Positions 6,353 to 7,294 of a DNA stretch of 7,294 bases are shown piece after piece. The position numbers were made by a program, and so were the translations under genes. Numbering within the stretch: position 1 is the first letter of the stretch; each line of letters opens with the position of its first letter. Below the pieces are notes generated by a model. That model was given only the letters and a program-made list of their open reading frames with translations, ran no database searches and was not told the DNA's origin. Source of the stretch: an uncultured Bacillota bacterium (lineage in GTDB: Bacteria; Bacillota; Clostridia; Christensenellales; UBA1242); assembly GCA_947088415.1 (NCBI GenBank), contig CAMUGK010000047.1, positions 1-7,294 of the forward strand, read 5' to 3'.

Positions 6353-7098
6353 TTAAACTTTGGTAATTTATCTATATTAACTACCTGATTTAATGGAATT
6401 CCCAACTTAAAAATTAAATTCATTCCATTATTGCACTCGCCTACATTTACAGAACAATGCGCATCACTAGTCACAATAAACTTAACGCCTTCTTCTGCCA
6501 TTGTGCAAATATCTCGCTCTGAAATGTTGATACGTTTGCCATTAAGTTCAATATACGTGCCCTTTTGCTTTGCAAGCCTTGCAACTGCCAAGGTGTCTAC
6601 AGGATAGTGATAATTTAAATGAGTTATAACATCGATTGGATATTTATCTAATGCCTTTAAATATGCAGTTGTATTGCGTGAAATTCTTTCCTTACTTGGC
6701 GAAAAAATATCTCCAAAAATGTTAGGATAAAAAAGTTTAAATTTGTCTTGAAAACTTGCGGGTTTGCCCATATTGTGAAAACCCATAAGAAGAATATCTA
6801 AAAATTCATAATCTTCATCTCTAACATCAATATCGCCGTTCATAGATTTTAAATTGGCTTCAACACCAAGCAAAATGTCAACCCCTGTCACTTCCTTAGC
6901 ATTTAAAATTTCTTCCTTTATGGCAGGAATATCCTTACGTTTAAGGCTATATAACTTGTGTTCAAACCCATGGTCTGTAATAGCAATTTGTTTTAAACCC
7001 TTGTCGGCAGCCACAGATGCATTATCAAAAATTGAACCTTTGCCATGCCCATGTCCAGAATGATTTGTATGAGTGTGATAATCGCCAAATAAAATCAT
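6328..7098 (-). CDS. PHP-domain metal-dependent phosphatase, YcdX-like
   Basis: The 256-residue protein is a single PHP domain. It keeps a full trinuclear metal site comparable with E. coli YcdX: HTH (H8, H10), H16 in HSGHGHG, DH in ITDHG (D42, H43), E80 in GVEANLKS, H108 in GFHN, H160 in ITHLNYH, and SDAH (D212, H214). Such proteins are cytosolic phosphoesterases; the physiological substrate of this branch is not settled, and histidinol phosphatase is a common but weakly supported label. Length matches YcdX-type enzymes. The start is supported by AAAGGAG with 5-nt spacing and a promoter 20 bp further up. It is the first gene of the overlapping PHP-whiA-Nudix unit; a PHP gene upstream of whiA is typical of Clostridia. 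Confidence 0.93.
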   Translation of the reverse strand: MILFGDYHTHTNHSGHGHGKGSIFDNASVAADKGLKQIAITDHGFEHKLYSLKRKDIPAIKEEILNAKEVTGVDILLGVEANLKSMNGDIDVRDEDYEFLDILLMGFHNMGKPASFQDKFKLFYPNIFGDIFSPSKERISRNTTAYLKALDKYPIDVITHLNYHYPVDTLAVARLAKQKGTYIELNGKRINISERDICTMAEEGVKFIVTSDAHCSVNVGECNNGMNLIFKLGIPLNQVVNIDKLPKFKNKGRIED

Positions 7099-7117
7099 AA
7101 ACTCTCCTTTAATTAAG

Positions 7118-7146
7118 AGTATATCTCACTTTAAAAAAAATTGCAA
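7118..7146 (-). promoter_or_regulatory. Sigma-A-type promoter for the PHP-whiA-Nudix unit
   Basis: On the minus strand, -35 TTGCAA (7146-7141) is separated by exactly 17 bp from -10 TATACT (7123-7118). The spacer begins with a run of eight T residues, which would favour promoter activity or bending. The predicted start is near 7111, right before AAAGGAG and the PHP start codon at 7098, so the leader is about 12 nt with no room for a riboswitch. Confidence 0.7.
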
Positions 7147-7170
7147 GTGAAAGAAATTAAAATTTAAATA

Positions 7171-7294
7171 TTCTTGGCGACCCGATGTCGCACCGCGTGA
7201 GTTTAGTCGAGTCCAGCTTTTACGCTGGACACCACATCTAAAGTGCCGCTCTTTTCCTTATATATCCTGCTGTACTTGGGCTCGCTCCGCTGGA
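7171..7294. other. GC-rich intergenic element with two hairpins, continuing past the window edge
   Basis: The last 124 nt have about 53% G+C by count, against the mid-30s elsewhere. GTCCAGC (7211-7217) and GCTGGAC (7224-7230) form a perfect 7-bp stem with a 6-nt loop; GCGAC (7177-7181) and GTCGC (7187-7191) form a second 5-bp stem. Minus-strand reading from the edge is open for 29 codons in one frame, ending at the TAA at 7205-7207, but the peptide matches no family I recognise. It could be a dispersed intergenic repeat, a structured RNA or transcription terminator of the upstream gene, or the tail of a foreign gene. Nothing here can be assigned further. Confidence 0.5.

Noticed and set aside
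158..7098. Mycoplasma-like genetic code (UGA as Trp)
   Set aside because: UGA acts as the stop in PHP and whiA and Trp codons are UGG.
7185..7241. Short plus-strand reading frame of 18 codons from an ATG in the GC-rich block
   Set aside because: No ribosome-binding site and no recognisable sequence; it crosses the hairpin.
1..7294. CRISPR array, mobile element, phage or defence system
   Set aside because: No spaced direct repeats, transposase, integrase, or defence-type domain is visible; genes are conserved housekeeping families.

Overview
The window carries a compact, low-GC (mid-30s % by eye) bacterial gene cluster with every protein gene on the minus strand, so transcription runs from high to low coordinates. 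The gene set (YcdX-like PHP phosphatase, WhiA, DnaE-type DNA polymerase III alpha, phosphofructokinase) is the cluster known from Clostridia and related Bacillota, usually PHP - rapZ - yvcK - whiA - dnaE - pfkA. UGA serves as a stop twice inside overlapping gene junctions and Trp is encoded by UGG, so the standard bacterial code applies and a Mycoplasma-type code is unlikely. I infer an uncultivated gut-type Bacillota; the exact lineage cannot be read from the sequence.

Layout in transcription order. 7294-7147: an upstream intergenic region whose outer ~124 nt are clearly GC-richer (about 53%) and hold two hairpins; no gene is recognised. 7146-7118: a good sigma-A-like promoter. 7098-6328: PHP phosphatase. 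6331-5351: whiA, starting at a TTG that overlaps the PHP stop (TTGA). 5354-4791: a Nudix hydrolase, starting at an ATG that overlaps the whiA stop (ATGA). 4790-4649: a 142-nt gap with a nested hairpin (probable terminator or attenuator), a 19-nt palindrome and a short GC hairpin. 4648-1034: dnaE. 1024-158: a divergent, short phosphofructokinase whose ribosome-binding site abuts the dnaE stop. 157-55: AT-rich spacer containing a strong promoter overlapped by a perfect 9-bp inverted repeat. 54-1: the 5' two thirds of tRNA-Gly(UCC), cut by the window edge.

How it fits together. The first three genes are physically and probably translationally coupled; dnaE and the kinase form a second tight pair. 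The cluster joins chromosome biology (WhiA, DnaE) with small-molecule chemistry (PHP phosphoesterase, Nudix, PFK), as in relatives. Two departures from the usual arrangement stand out: rapZ and yvcK are absent between PHP and whiA, and a Nudix gene sits between whiA and dnaE. The kinase has an Asn in place of the Mg-binding Asp of the GGDGS motif, altered effector-site positions and a short C-terminus.

I see no CRISPR array, insertion sequence, phage, toxin-antitoxin or defence system. The window is mainly housekeeping; the items most worth following are the altered kinase, the changed gene order, and the intergenic hairpin or repeat elements.
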